Shown piece after piece: positions 42,109-50,696 of a stretch of DNA of 64,000 bases. The stretch spans positions 1 to 64,000 of the forward strand of contig JBOGKM010000048.1 of assembly GCA_050747745.1 (NCBI GenBank), written 5' to 3'. Each line of letters begins with the position of its first letter. The first letter of the stretch is position 1. Source of the DNA: SCQP01 sp050747745 (GTDB lineage Bacteria; Acidobacteriota; Terriglobia; Terriglobales; SCQP01). Below the pieces are notes generated by a model. The model was given only the letters and a program-made list of their open reading frames with translations, did no database searches and was not told where the DNA came from. A program made the translations under genes and the position numbers.

Positions 42109-42150
42109 GCCCTGATTGTCTCACCGGGGCACGAAACCGCTGTGTTACCG
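42106..42150 (-). repeat. 45-bp repeated translation-start region, copy 2
   Basis: Second copy of the element at 39806-39850: 41 of 45 positions match, including the first 29 without change. It occupies most of the gap between the M20 gene and the divergent dienelactone hydrolase. Confidence 0.85.
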
Positions 42151-42157
42151 TACAGGC

Positions 42158-42964
42158 ATGAGACGTTGCTGGCTGCCGATCCTGGCGATGGCGGTGTTGG
42201 GCGCGGCGGTGGTGCCGCTGGGCGCGCAGCAGTGGGCGCAGGCGCGGCTGCAGCAGTCGCCGCGGCACCGGCAGATCGTCCTGCTGCACCCTGCGGGCCG
42301 GACGGTGCAGGCGTTCGTGGCCTATCCGCAGGCGAGCGGCAAGCGGCCGGTGGTGCTGGTCATCCACGAGATTTTCGGGCTGAGCGCGTGGGCGCAGGAG
42401 GTGACCGACGAGCTGGCCGCGGCGGGTTATGTCGCCATCGCGCCCGACCTGCTGAGCGGCAAGGGACCGAACGGCGGCGGAACGGCGAGCTTTCCCAGCC
42501 AGACGGCGATCGGCCGTGCCCTGGTGACCATGCCGCCGCAGGAGATCACCGCCGATCTGAACGCGGCGGCGGACTGGGCGCTGCGCCAGCCCGCGTCGAA
42601 CGGCAAGCTCTACGTGATCGGCTTCTGCTGGGGCGGCGGGCAGAGCTTCCGCTATGCCACCCAGCGCCGTGATCTCGCCGCGGATATCGTGTTTTACGGA
42701 ACCCCGCCCCCGCAGGCGGCGATGCGGAACATCACCGCGCCCGTGTATGGGTTTTATGCCGGCCTGGACGCGCGCGTGTCGCTGACCGTGCCGGGCACCC
42801 GCCGGCGGATGCGCCAGTTGGGCAAGCGCTACCAGGCGGTGATTTACAAAGGCGCCACCCACGGCTTCATGCGGGCGGGCGAGCAGCCGCACCCTGCGCC
42901 GCCGAACCGCGCCGCGCGCGCGGCCGCGTGGAAGCAGATTCGCCGCATCATCGGCCGCTATTGA
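42158..42964 (+). CDS. Secreted dienelactone-hydrolase-family protein
   Basis: A 268-residue alpha/beta hydrolase with a signal peptide (about 1-25, GAAVVPLGAQQ). The family's nucleophile is Cys in GFCWGGG, and the acid and His are likely in YAGLDARV and ATHGFMR. VIHEIFGLSAWAQ gives the oxyanion/Glu region. Dienelactone hydrolases open lactone rings in aromatic-compound breakdown, but exported members often act on unknown esters. The ATG at 42158 gives the signal peptide directly. Its 3' end overlaps the convergent PP2C gene by 7 bases. Confidence 0.88.
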   Translation: MRRCWLPILAMAVLGAAVVPLGAQQWAQARLQQSPRHRQIVLLHPAGRTVQAFVAYPQASGKRPVVLVIHEIFGLSAWAQEVTDELAAAGYVAIAPDLLSGKGPNGGGTASFPSQTAIGRALVTMPPQEITADLNAAADWALRQPASNGKLYVIGFCWGGGQSFRYATQRRDLAADIVFYGTPPPQAAMRNITAPVYGFYAGLDARVSLTVPGTRRRMRQLGKRYQAVIYKGATHGFMRAGEQPHPAPPNRAARAAAWKQIRRIIGRY

Positions 42965-44595
42965 GCCGCCGCCGCACCCTCGGGCAGGAACCGCGCTTCC
43001 AACACCGTCAGATCGTCGGCCAGCGGCGCGCCCTGGCAGAACTCGCGCACGGCGGCGGCCAGCTCCCGCACCGAACAGTCTTGCCCGGCGAGGCGCGCCA
43101 GGCGCTCGTCCCCGAACATCTCGCGGGCGCTGTTTGCGGCCTCGGTGACTCCGTCGGTGAGCAGCAGCACGCGCTCGCCGGGACTCATGCGATAGCGCGC
43201 GGCGTGATATTCGGCGTTGTCCAGCAGGCCCACCGGCACGTTGGTCTCGGTGAGCATGGTGCAGGCGCCGGCACGCACCACCAGCGGCGGAATGTGGCCG
43301 CAGTTCAGATATTCCAGCTTACCGTCCGGCCAGAGCTTGACCAGTAGCATGGTGGCGTATTTTTCGCCCTCCAGGCGGTGCAGCACGAACTGGTTGGCCT
43401 GGGCCGCGATGGTCTCCAATGCCACGCCCGCTGCAAGCTGGGCGTGAATCATGCCCTGCAGCGAGGCGGCCAACAACGCGGCGGCAGCGCCCTTGCCGCT
43501 CACGTCGGCAAGCACCAGCGCGACTTCCGGCGCCTCCGGGCGGAGCACCGCGTCGAAGAAGTCGCCGCCGATTTGCAGGCACGCCTGGCTGAGGCCGTCC
43601 AGCCGGGCAAAGTCCACCTGCGGCAGGCGCGTCCCCATCAGACCCTGCTGGATGGCGGCGGCCAGCGCCAGCTCCTTTTCCATCAATTTGGCGGCCAGCT
43701 TGGCCTCTTCCTGCTGCCGCGCCAGTTGGGCGTTGATGACCACCTGGGCGGCGTCGTTGGCCAGCAGATCCAGCACTTCGCGGCTGACCGTGCCCAGAGC
43801 GGCGCTGGCGGAATGGCTGTCCAGATAGAGCACGCCCACGCGCTCGCGCAGCGGAATGGCGAGCAGCGTGCGCAACGAGTGCGCGACGATGCTTTGCGCC
43901 AGTTCCAGGCCGGGCGCCTGGCTGTCGTGCATGAGAAAGGCTTCCGTCGACTGGGCGGCGCGGGAAATGATGGAATGGGAAATGCCGCTGTCGTCGTACA
44001 CGCTTTGACCGTCCGCGGTGCGGCCCGCCGCCAGCCGCAGCACGTCGCCCGCGCCAGCTTCGCGCAAAAACACGAACCCCCGTTCGGCCTTGGTCAGGCG
44101 CAGGGCGGCATCCAGCATGGCCGACAGAATCTCCTCCAGCCCGCCCGCCGAACGCAGGCGTTGGCTGAAGTCCAGCAGCAGGCGCAGCCGGTCGAACTCG
44201 TTGCTGTCGCCGGCGGTATCGAGCTGCTGCATCTGGGTGAGGAACAGGCTGGCGGTCTCCAGTGCCGGCTGGAAAACCACCTTCACCCCGGGGCAGTTGG
44301 GGAACTCAATAGTGTCGCCGTTGTGCAGGCGCAGGCGGCCGTGCATGCGGGCGCCGTTGAGTAGGGTGCCGTGGGTGCTCCCCAGATCCACCAGATCGAA
44401 GCCGCCTTCAGAGGCCTCGATGCGGGCATGATCGCGTGACACCTGAGGCAGCGGGATGGAAAGCGGGTGGGTGGCGCGCCGGCCGATCATGAAGGGCAGC
44501 GGCGAAAGCGGAAGCACGCGTTCCAGGGCGCCAATCACGGCCCGCAGTTGCGGCGCATCGGCAGGCAGGATCGGGGTGGCCGATTGGCTCGCCAT
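42958..44595 (-). CDS. FHA-GAF-PP2C (SpoIIE/RsbU-type) serine phosphatase
   Basis: A 545-residue signalling protein. The FHA domain (about 30-110; MIGRRATHPLSIPLPQVSRDHA, and DLGSTHGTLLNG) binds phosphothreonine. A GAF domain (about 135-285) senses a small ligand, a short coiled coil follows (about 285-320), and the PP2C domain (about 325-540) has LADVSGKGAAAALLA and LLTDGVTEA with the metal-binding Asp residues. RsbU-type proteins dephosphorylate anti-anti-sigma factors. The FHA suggests control by a Ser/Thr kinase, perhaps like the one at 18225-20999. The ATG at 44595 starts the natural protein; the longer frame overlaps the divergent gene. Confidence 0.93.
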   Translation of the reverse strand: MASQSATPILPADAPQLRAVIGALERVLPLSPLPFMIGRRATHPLSIPLPQVSRDHARIEASEGGFDLVDLGSTHGTLLNGARMHGRLRLHNGDTIEFPNCPGVKVVFQPALETASLFLTQMQQLDTAGDSNEFDRLRLLLDFSQRLRSAGGLEEILSAMLDAALRLTKAERGFVFLREAGAGDVLRLAAGRTADGQSVYDDSGISHSIISRAAQSTEAFLMHDSQAPGLELAQSIVAHSLRTLLAIPLRERVGVLYLDSHSASAALGTVSREVLDLLANDAAQVVINAQLARQQEEAKLAAKLMEKELALAAAIQQGLMGTRLPQVDFARLDGLSQACLQIGGDFFDAVLRPEAPEVALVLADVSGKGAAAALLAASLQGMIHAQLAAGVALETIAAQANQFVLHRLEGEKYATMLLVKLWPDGKLEYLNCGHIPPLVVRAGACTMLTETNVPVGLLDNAEYHAARYRMSPGERVLLLTDGVTEAANSAREMFGDERLARLAGQDCSVRELAAAVREFCQGAPLADDLTVLEARFLPEGAAAAQ

Positions 44596-44693
44596 AGGCT
44601 TGTACCAGAGATTGTAGCGAGGTGCCCGGGCGACGGCAACTGGAGTTTTCGGCCGCTTTTGACGATAGTCGGGCGAGGGAAAGGCAATTCCGG

Positions 44694-46217
44694 GTGAGAA
44701 CGGCGACAGCGGAGAGTGCGGAGCCGGCGGCGGCACCGGGCCGGGCTTACGGCTACTATGCCGTGCTCGCCTTGGTGCTGGCGGCCGCGATTGCGCCGCT
44801 GTGGCTGGTCTCGTTCCCGGAGATGCTCGATTATCCCAGCCACCTGGCGCGCTGCTACATCCTGGCCCATTACGGCGCCAGCCCATTGTGGCAGCATTTC
44901 TACCGCGTCGAGTTCGGCCCCATCCCCAACCTGGCTATGGATGTGATCGTGCCGGCGCTGGCGCACTGGCTGCCCATCCTGGTGAGCGGAAAAATCTTTC
45001 TCACCCTGTGCGCGTTGCTGTACGTGCTCGGCTGCGATGCGCTGGGCAAAGCGGCATGGGGACGGCCACACTGGATGGCGCTGCTGGCGGGGATGACGTT
45101 TTGCAACTCCAACCTGATCCTGGGCCGCGTCAACTACATGTTCGGACTGGGGCTGTTTTTCTGCGTGTTTGCCTATTGGCTGCGGCGGCGCCGGCAGCTG
45201 AGCGGGCGTCGCTTCCTGGTGTTGTGCGTGCTGGGGGCGGCGGTGTATTTGGCGCATCTGGGCTCGATGGCGGTGTTGGGCGCGTGCTGCTGCACGGTGG
45301 CAGCCATGGACTGGCGGCGCGAGCGCAAGCTCCGGCCGCTGCTGGGCGAACTGGGCTGGCTAGCGGTACCGGTGCTGTTACTGCTGGCGGGGTTTCTGCG
45401 CCGCAACGGGCGCGTGGGCCATGTCCTCTGGGCGAGCTGGCAGCTCAAAATCTGGCAGCTCATGTCGCTGGTGCGGCTGCATGACATGCACTTCGCCGCC
45501 GGCGTGTTTCTAGGCCTGCTGCTGTGCGTGGGAGCGCTGGCCGTGGGCAGCCGCGTGCAGCGGGAGCTGCTGGCGGCGGCAGCGGTGCTGTTCGGCTGTT
45601 ATGCCGTCCTGCCGCTGCAGTTGTTCACTTCCGATTACGTGGACGTGCGCCTGATCGCTCCCGCCTGCGTGCTGCTGCTGCTGGCGATTCATCCGCGCCG
45701 CCAGCGAGTACAGGCGGTGGCGTTGGCGGCGGCGATGCTGCTGCTGGCCGAACGGGTGATCTTTATCGCGCGCGACTGGATCCAGGCCGACGCCCGGGCG
45801 CGGATCACGCTGGCCATGGGCGCGATGCTGCCGCGCGGGGCGAGCGTGGACGTGCTGGCGCAATTGCAATTGCCGCCCGCCACGGTCGCGCCCTACGATC
45901 CGCACTATTTCACCGCCGCCAAAACCGTGGATTACTGGACCATCAGTCGGGAAAGTTACGAGTCCAACGTGTTTGCCCAGGCGGGACAGCAGCCGCTGAT
46001 CAAGCGCCCGCAGTTTGCCACCTGCTGGCCCGGCGCGGGCAAGGGTTGCCTGCAGCGGTTCGATTACGTGTGGACCGACGAGCCGCTGCCGCGAGTGCGG
46101 GCGCGGCTGGAGGCGGCGGCGGAGCCGGTCGCCCGCCGGGGCGGCATCACGCTCTGGCGACGCAAACCGGTGGCGGCGCCGGGCAGCCGCGCCGGAGGCT
46201 TGCGCTCTCCGCGCTAG
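44694..46217 (+). CDS. Polytopic membrane protein, glycosyltransferase-like hypothetical
   Basis: A 507-residue protein with about 10-12 hydrophobic helices and an extracytoplasmic loop after the first helix (EMLDYPSHLARCYILAHYGA). An Asp/Glu-containing first loop and a soluble C-terminal tail (about 390-507) resemble the layout of GT-C lipid-linked glycosyltransferases, but no family motif is clear enough to name it. GTG at 44694 follows GAGGGAAAGG and is preferred to ATG 44622, which would overlap the divergent PP2C leader. It ends 4 bases before the convergent MgtC-like gene. Confidence 0.65.
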   Translation: MRTATAESAEPAAAPGRAYGYYAVLALVLAAAIAPLWLVSFPEMLDYPSHLARCYILAHYGASPLWQHFYRVEFGPIPNLAMDVIVPALAHWLPILVSGKIFLTLCALLYVLGCDALGKAAWGRPHWMALLAGMTFCNSNLILGRVNYMFGLGLFFCVFAYWLRRRRQLSGRRFLVLCVLGAAVYLAHLGSMAVLGACCCTVAAMDWRRERKLRPLLGELGWLAVPVLLLLAGFLRRNGRVGHVLWASWQLKIWQLMSLVRLHDMHFAAGVFLGLLLCVGALAVGSRVQRELLAAAAVLFGCYAVLPLQLFTSDYVDVRLIAPACVLLLLAIHPRRQRVQAVALAAAMLLLAERVIFIARDWIQADARARITLAMGAMLPRGASVDVLAQLQLPPATVAPYDPHYFTAAKTVDYWTISRESYESNVFAQAGQQPLIKRPQFATCWPGAGKGCLQRFDYVWTDEPLPRVRARLEAAAEPVARRGGITLWRRKPVAAPGSRAGGLRSPR

Positions 46218-46221
46218 AAGT

Positions 46222-47478
46222 TCAGACGCGTACCTGCTGCAGCACGAGCACCACTGCGCCTGCCGCGGCCAGCGCCCACATGGCAGCCTGATTGGCCCAG
46301 GCGAGGCGGCGATGGCGCAGGACGCGGTTCATGATGGGTGCGTTGACCACCGCCGAGGCCATCGAGGCCAGCACCGTGGCCACGCCCGCCGACATCGCCG
46401 CCAGCGTGTGTTGCGCCGCCATTTCGCCCACCGCGGCGGTGGCGCTGGCGCTGTTGACGGCGCCGCCAATCACCGCGACGGCATAGGCGCCCAGGTGTCC
46501 CCATTGCCGCAGCGCCAGCGTGGCCGCCACCTCGATGGCTAGAAACACCAGGCCGAACTCGGCCACGCGCTTAAACGAGATGGGCGAATCCAGCTGCAAC
46601 GGGGTGCCGCCGGGCACGAGCGTGTGCGGTTGCCGCCAGAGCAGGATCGCCGCCAGAATTCCCATGGCCACCAGCGCAGGCACCGCCCAGCGCAGTCCGG
46701 CGGGGGCGAAGATGGCCAGCAGGATTAGGTTGCGCGCGAACATCGCCAGCGTAGCCAGCAGCGTCAGCGTCACGCTCATCTGCGGAATGCCGGCGCCGGC
46801 GTCCTGCTGGCCCATGGAACGCAGCGTCGCGCCCAGCTCCAGCAGCGTCGCGGTGCTGCTGATCAGCCCGCCCAGCACGGCGCTGTAATACAGCCCCTTG
46901 GTGCTGTAGAGGCGCATCAGCACGTAGTTGACAAACCCCACCGCCGCCACCACGATGACGGCCACCCAGATGGTGTGGGGATTGATCGTGTGCCAGCGAT
47001 CGATGAAGCGGTTGGGCAACAGCGGATAAACCACAAACGCCAGCAGGCCAAGCCAGATGGCGGCGCGAATTTCGCCCGGATGCAGCTCGCCCGCGAAGCG
47101 GTGCAGCTCGACTTTCCAGCTCAGCAGCAGCGTCGCCACAATGGCCGCCGCCACCGGCAGAAAATATTCGCCATGCCCGACCAGCACCCCCAGCAGATAG
47201 AGCACCAGCAGCGCCGCCGAGGTGGTGATTTCCACCGTTTGCAGCGCGCGCAGCGAACGCAGGTTGATGAACACGATCAGCACCAGAACCCCCGCCAGCC
47301 CGGCGAGCACCAGCGGCATGCCCACCAGCGCGGTGAGCATGCCCGCCAGCGCCACGAAGGCACAGGTGCGGATGCCGGCTTCCTTGTTCGACCACTCGCG
47401 CTCGAAGCCGACCATCAGGCCGATGGCCAGCGCCAGTGCGATGCGCGCCGCCGCCTGGCCGGTGCTGAGGACGATCAT
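46222..47478 (-). CDS. MgtC/SapB-DUF4010 family membrane protein
   Basis: A 418-residue protein with about 12 helices. The N-terminal third has the MgtC/SapB signature (ALAIGLMVGFEREWSNKEAGIRTCAFVALAG), where Arg-Glu and the G-x-R-T segment are conserved. The rest is the DUF4010 half. MgtC-type proteins affect magnesium homeostasis and ATP synthase; the role of the DUF4010 fusion is not known. Only 13 bases separate its start from an unusual period-7 tandem repeat. No ribosome site is visible before the ATG at 47478. Confidence 0.85.
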   Translation of the reverse strand: MIVLSTGQAAARIALALAIGLMVGFEREWSNKEAGIRTCAFVALAGMLTALVGMPLVLAGLAGVLVLIVFINLRSLRALQTVEITTSAALLVLYLLGVLVGHGEYFLPVAAAIVATLLLSWKVELHRFAGELHPGEIRAAIWLGLLAFVVYPLLPNRFIDRWHTINPHTIWVAVIVVAAVGFVNYVLMRLYSTKGLYYSAVLGGLISSTATLLELGATLRSMGQQDAGAGIPQMSVTLTLLATLAMFARNLILLAIFAPAGLRWAVPALVAMGILAAILLWRQPHTLVPGGTPLQLDSPISFKRVAEFGLVFLAIEVAATLALRQWGHLGAYAVAVIGGAVNSASATAAVGEMAAQHTLAAMSAGVATVLASMASAVVNAPIMNRVLRHRRLAWANQAAMWALAAAGAVVLVLQQVRV

Positions 47479-47490
47479 GCGGACAGAATA

Positions 47491-47521
47491 AGCTATTCGC
47501 TGTTGGCTGTTAGCTATTAGC
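47491..47521 (-). repeat. Heptanucleotide tandem repeat (period 7, about 4.4 copies)
   Basis: The plus strand reads AGCTATT, CGCTGTT, GGCTGTT, AGCTATT, then AGC. Each unit is NGCTRTT with an exact 7-base period. It fills much of the 72-base gap between the MgtC-like gene and the ADOP permease gene. Confidence 0.8.
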
Positions 47522-47550
47522 CGCGCGGAGCATCCGCGGAGGCACCGCGA

Positions 47551-49983
47551 CTACTCGGGGCGGAGGGCCTGGAGCGGATCCACTCGCGTGGCGGCCAGCG
47601 CCGGGCGCAGGCTGGCCAGCGCGGCGATGATCAGCAGCGCGACGGCCACCGCGGCAAGCACCCGCGGATCGGCGGGCGCGACGCCGAACAAAAAGCCGCT
47701 GAGCAGACGCATCAGCCAGATCGCGCCCACGATGCCGATCACCAGGCCGGCGATGGTAAGCTTGAGGCCGTAGCCCAGAAATTGGCGCAGGATGCAGCCG
47801 CGGTCTGCGCCCAGCGCCATGCGGATGCCGATTTCGCGCCGCTGCTGCGCCACCGCGTAGGCCAGCACTCCGTAAATGCCCACCCCGCCCAGGATCAGCG
47901 CCAACCCGGCAAACACGCCCAGCAGCAGGCTCATGAAGTCGTACTGGCCGAGCGAAGCACCCTTGACGGCAGCAAAACTTAGCAGACCGAAAATGGGTTG
48001 ATCCGGATCCGCTTGAGCGAAGCTTTGCCGCACTGCGGCCGGCAGTCCGGCGCCACGCCCGCGGATGACAAAACCCATGGCAAACCAGTGGTTCACCAGG
48101 GCGTTGATGCTGTCGGAAGCCTGTGCTTGGGGCACGTAGACGGTCCAGGGCGCCGGAACATCCACGCCGTTTTCATGCACGTCGGCGGCCACGCCCACGA
48201 TCTGAAACATAGGCGTGGTCTTGCCATTGGGATCGGGAATGCCCACCACCTGGCCCACGCCGCCCTGGCGCGGCCAATAGTGCTCGGCGAAGCTGGCGCT
48301 GACGATGGCGACCTTGGGGGCCGAGGCGGTGTCGGCGGCGGTAAAATCGCGCCCGCGCAGCAGCCGGATCTCGAGGGTGCGGAAAAACTGCGGGCTGATG
48401 GCGCGCCACTCGATGGCGTAGCGATCCTCATCGCCCTGGTGTCCGGGAACCAGAAAGGGGTAATTCATGGCCCGCGTCAGCGGCACGCCGGTGATCGAAG
48501 CCGCGGCGGTGACGCCAGGCAGCCGGCGCAGACGTAGAAGCACGTCCTGGGTATAACGCGTGGTGGCGGCGTCGCTGGCCACGCGCGGGCCGGTGAGTGC
48601 GGTCTGCACGCTGAGCACATTGCGCGTGTCAAAGCCGGGATTCACCTGGTGCAGCGCCACCAGGCTGGCAGCCAGCAGCCCGGCTCCGGCGAGCAGCAAA
48701 AACGCCAGCGCCACTTCGCCCACGATCAGCGCCGAGCGCGCGCGTCCGGAAGACGCCGCACCGGAAGTCGCCGCGCTGTCCTTGAGACTGACCTGCAAGC
48801 TCGCGCGGCTGGCGTCGAGCGCGGGCGCGAGGCCGAACAGGATGGCGGCGACGATGGTCACCGCCAGTGTGAACAGCAGCGCCGTGCCGTTCAGCCCGCC
48901 CGCCAGCGGAAGCGTGTAGGCGGCGGGCGTGAGCCGCGCCAGCAGCGGGATGCTCCACGCCGCCAGCGCCAGGCCCAGCAGCGCCCCCAGTGCCGCCAGC
49001 AGCGCGCTTTCCGTGAGGAGTTGGCGCACGATGCGGCCGCGGTTGGCGCCGATGGCGGCGCGAATGGCCATCTCCCTCCGCCGTCCGGTGGCCCGCGCCA
49101 GCAGCAGGTTGGCCAGGTTCGCGCAGGCGATCAGCAGCACCAGACCAACCGCACCCAGCAGCAGCAGCAGCGGCTGCTGGGTGCCGCCGGCAATGGCGTC
49201 GTGCAGGCTCTGGACGCCCCAGTCGCCCCGGCGCGCGTACTGGGGATGGCCCTGATCGAAGCTCAGCTTAAGCGCGGTCAGTGCTGCCTGCGCCTGCGCC
49301 AGGGTGGTGCGCGGCGGCAGGCGTCCCAGCAGGTTCAGGTTCGGACCCAGCGGCGCCAGCGCGGCTGCGGTGGGCTGCAGGTCGATCCACAGCCCCGCAG
49401 GCAGAGCGTTGAGCTGGTTCTGAGTCAGGGAGACAAAGCTCGCGGGCATGACGCCGATCACGGTATAAACCTGATCGTTCATGCGGAACGTGCTGCCCAG
49501 TACGTGTGGATTGGCGCCAAACTGCGAACGCCAGAGCCCGTTGCTGAGTATGGCCACGAGCGGCGCGCCCGGGGCATCGTCGGTAGCGGTGAAATTGCGA
49601 CCGCGCGCCGGTGCCACCCCCCATACTTTGAAATAGCCGTGGGTGACCCGCACCGCGTCCACGCGCACTGCCGCGCCAGCGCCGCTCAGGTTCGAGTCGC
49701 CGGAATTATCCGCCATCGCCGCCGCGGCAAAGACCTGCTGGTGCGCCAGCAAATACAGGCCTTCGGCGCCGTCCAGTTGGTTCTGGAACTGACCGTGGCG
49801 CTTGTGCGCGATCTCGACGATGCGCTGCGGCTGCGGATAGGGCAGCGGCTCGATCAGCATCGGTGCGACGATGCTGAAAATCGCAGTGTTGGCGCCGATG
49901 CCCAGCGCCAGCGTGATCATCGCCACCACGGCAAAGCCCGGCGAGCGCCACAGCCCCCGCCAAGCGTAGCGCAAATCGCGCAT
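47551..49983 (-). CDS. ADOP-type ABC transporter permease (MacB/FtsX-like)
   Basis: An 810-residue protein of the duplicated permease type common in Acidobacteriota. Helix 1 (about 18-40) follows RDLRYAWRGLWRSPGFAVVAM, the first periplasmic MacB_PCD domain fills about 45-250, and three helices form the first FtsX domain (about 275-410). A second copy follows: helix at about 425, MacB_PCD to about 660, FtsX to 810. The last segment ends RPALAATRVDPLQALRPE, the family tail. It probably couples ATP hydrolysis to export or envelope work, but no ATPase gene is adjacent, so the partner must be elsewhere. Confidence 0.92.
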   Translation of the reverse strand: MRDLRYAWRGLWRSPGFAVVAMITLALGIGANTAIFSIVAPMLIEPLPYPQPQRIVEIAHKRHGQFQNQLDGAEGLYLLAHQQVFAAAAMADNSGDSNLSGAGAAVRVDAVRVTHGYFKVWGVAPARGRNFTATDDAPGAPLVAILSNGLWRSQFGANPHVLGSTFRMNDQVYTVIGVMPASFVSLTQNQLNALPAGLWIDLQPTAAALAPLGPNLNLLGRLPPRTTLAQAQAALTALKLSFDQGHPQYARRGDWGVQSLHDAIAGGTQQPLLLLLGAVGLVLLIACANLANLLLARATGRRREMAIRAAIGANRGRIVRQLLTESALLAALGALLGLALAAWSIPLLARLTPAAYTLPLAGGLNGTALLFTLAVTIVAAILFGLAPALDASRASLQVSLKDSAATSGAASSGRARSALIVGEVALAFLLLAGAGLLAASLVALHQVNPGFDTRNVLSVQTALTGPRVASDAATTRYTQDVLLRLRRLPGVTAAASITGVPLTRAMNYPFLVPGHQGDEDRYAIEWRAISPQFFRTLEIRLLRGRDFTAADTASAPKVAIVSASFAEHYWPRQGGVGQVVGIPDPNGKTTPMFQIVGVAADVHENGVDVPAPWTVYVPQAQASDSINALVNHWFAMGFVIRGRGAGLPAAVRQSFAQADPDQPIFGLLSFAAVKGASLGQYDFMSLLLGVFAGLALILGGVGIYGVLAYAVAQQRREIGIRMALGADRGCILRQFLGYGLKLTIAGLVIGIVGAIWLMRLLSGFLFGVAPADPRVLAAVAVALLIIAALASLRPALAATRVDPLQALRPE

Positions 49984-50103
49984 GACCTCTTATACCACCA
50001 GAGGTAGGCAAAAGTTCCAACCAATCTGGCCCCAATTTCGCCTTGGTCTGCCGGCGCCGCAAGAGCAGCGCCAGGGCCGGAAGGCCGGGTATTCTCCTTT
50101 TTT

Positions 50104-50623
50104 TTACGCTGCCCGGCGCCGGGCGCAGGTGGTGCCAAACAGCAGCAACCCGGCGCCGAGGAGCGCGAGCGTGGCCGGCTCGGGGGTGGTTGTCGCTCCC
50201 AACGGCGGCTCGGAGAAGGATGCCGACGCAGTCGTGACCAGAGGGTCGCCAAAGCCGCCGGCGCATCCTTCGCTCCCGCAGCCGAAATCCAGCTGCAGGT
50301 AGAACGTGGACTCCCCGTTCCCGTTGACGCCGAGCACGGTGTCACCTGCCGCCGAGGTAACCGCCCAATCGTTGATGCTAAAAACCAGGCTGACCTGCTC
50401 GTCGCCGTCCGGGATGATGATCCACGATCCGTAGTCGAGCCCTCCCTCGATGTAGTCCCCGGCGCCGCCATCGCTGCGTGATGCTTACCTGTTCGCCCGG
50501 GGCGGTGTTAATTATGGGGGCCGGCAAAGTGAGCGGCAGCTCGTCCGCGTTGATCCGGCTCGGCAGGGCGAAAGGAAGGAGAGCCGCCAGCCATCCGGGT
50601 AAACACCGGCTAGCCGGCCTCAA
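50104..50623 (-). pseudogene. Frameshifted PEP-CTERM secreted protein
   Basis: Two overlapping frames together make one protein. The first (TTG at 50623) has a signal-like start (WLAALLPFALPSR) and continues LPAPIINTAPGEQVSIT. The second continues from about 50485 as SDGGAGDYIEGGLDYGSW, then VFSINDWAVTSAAGDTV, and ends in TPEPATLALLGAGLLLFGT followed by RRR, a textbook PEP-CTERM sorting signal. One frameshift near 50478-50490 separates them. It could be a real lesion or a sequencing error. Length after correction is about 170 residues; function unknown. Confidence 0.7.
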
Positions 50624-50696
50624 CTAGCGCTGAACCTGTGAAAACGCAGGGAGAGTAAGAATAATCCCGTCCGTTATATAATTGTCACCAGCATGT

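Noticed and set aside
40895..42892. A 665-codon minus-strand frame that would extend the M20 peptidase by 270 residues
   Set aside because: The added part lies opposite the dienelactone hydrolase gene and has no protein-like composition. The ATG at 42073 gives a normal M20 length.
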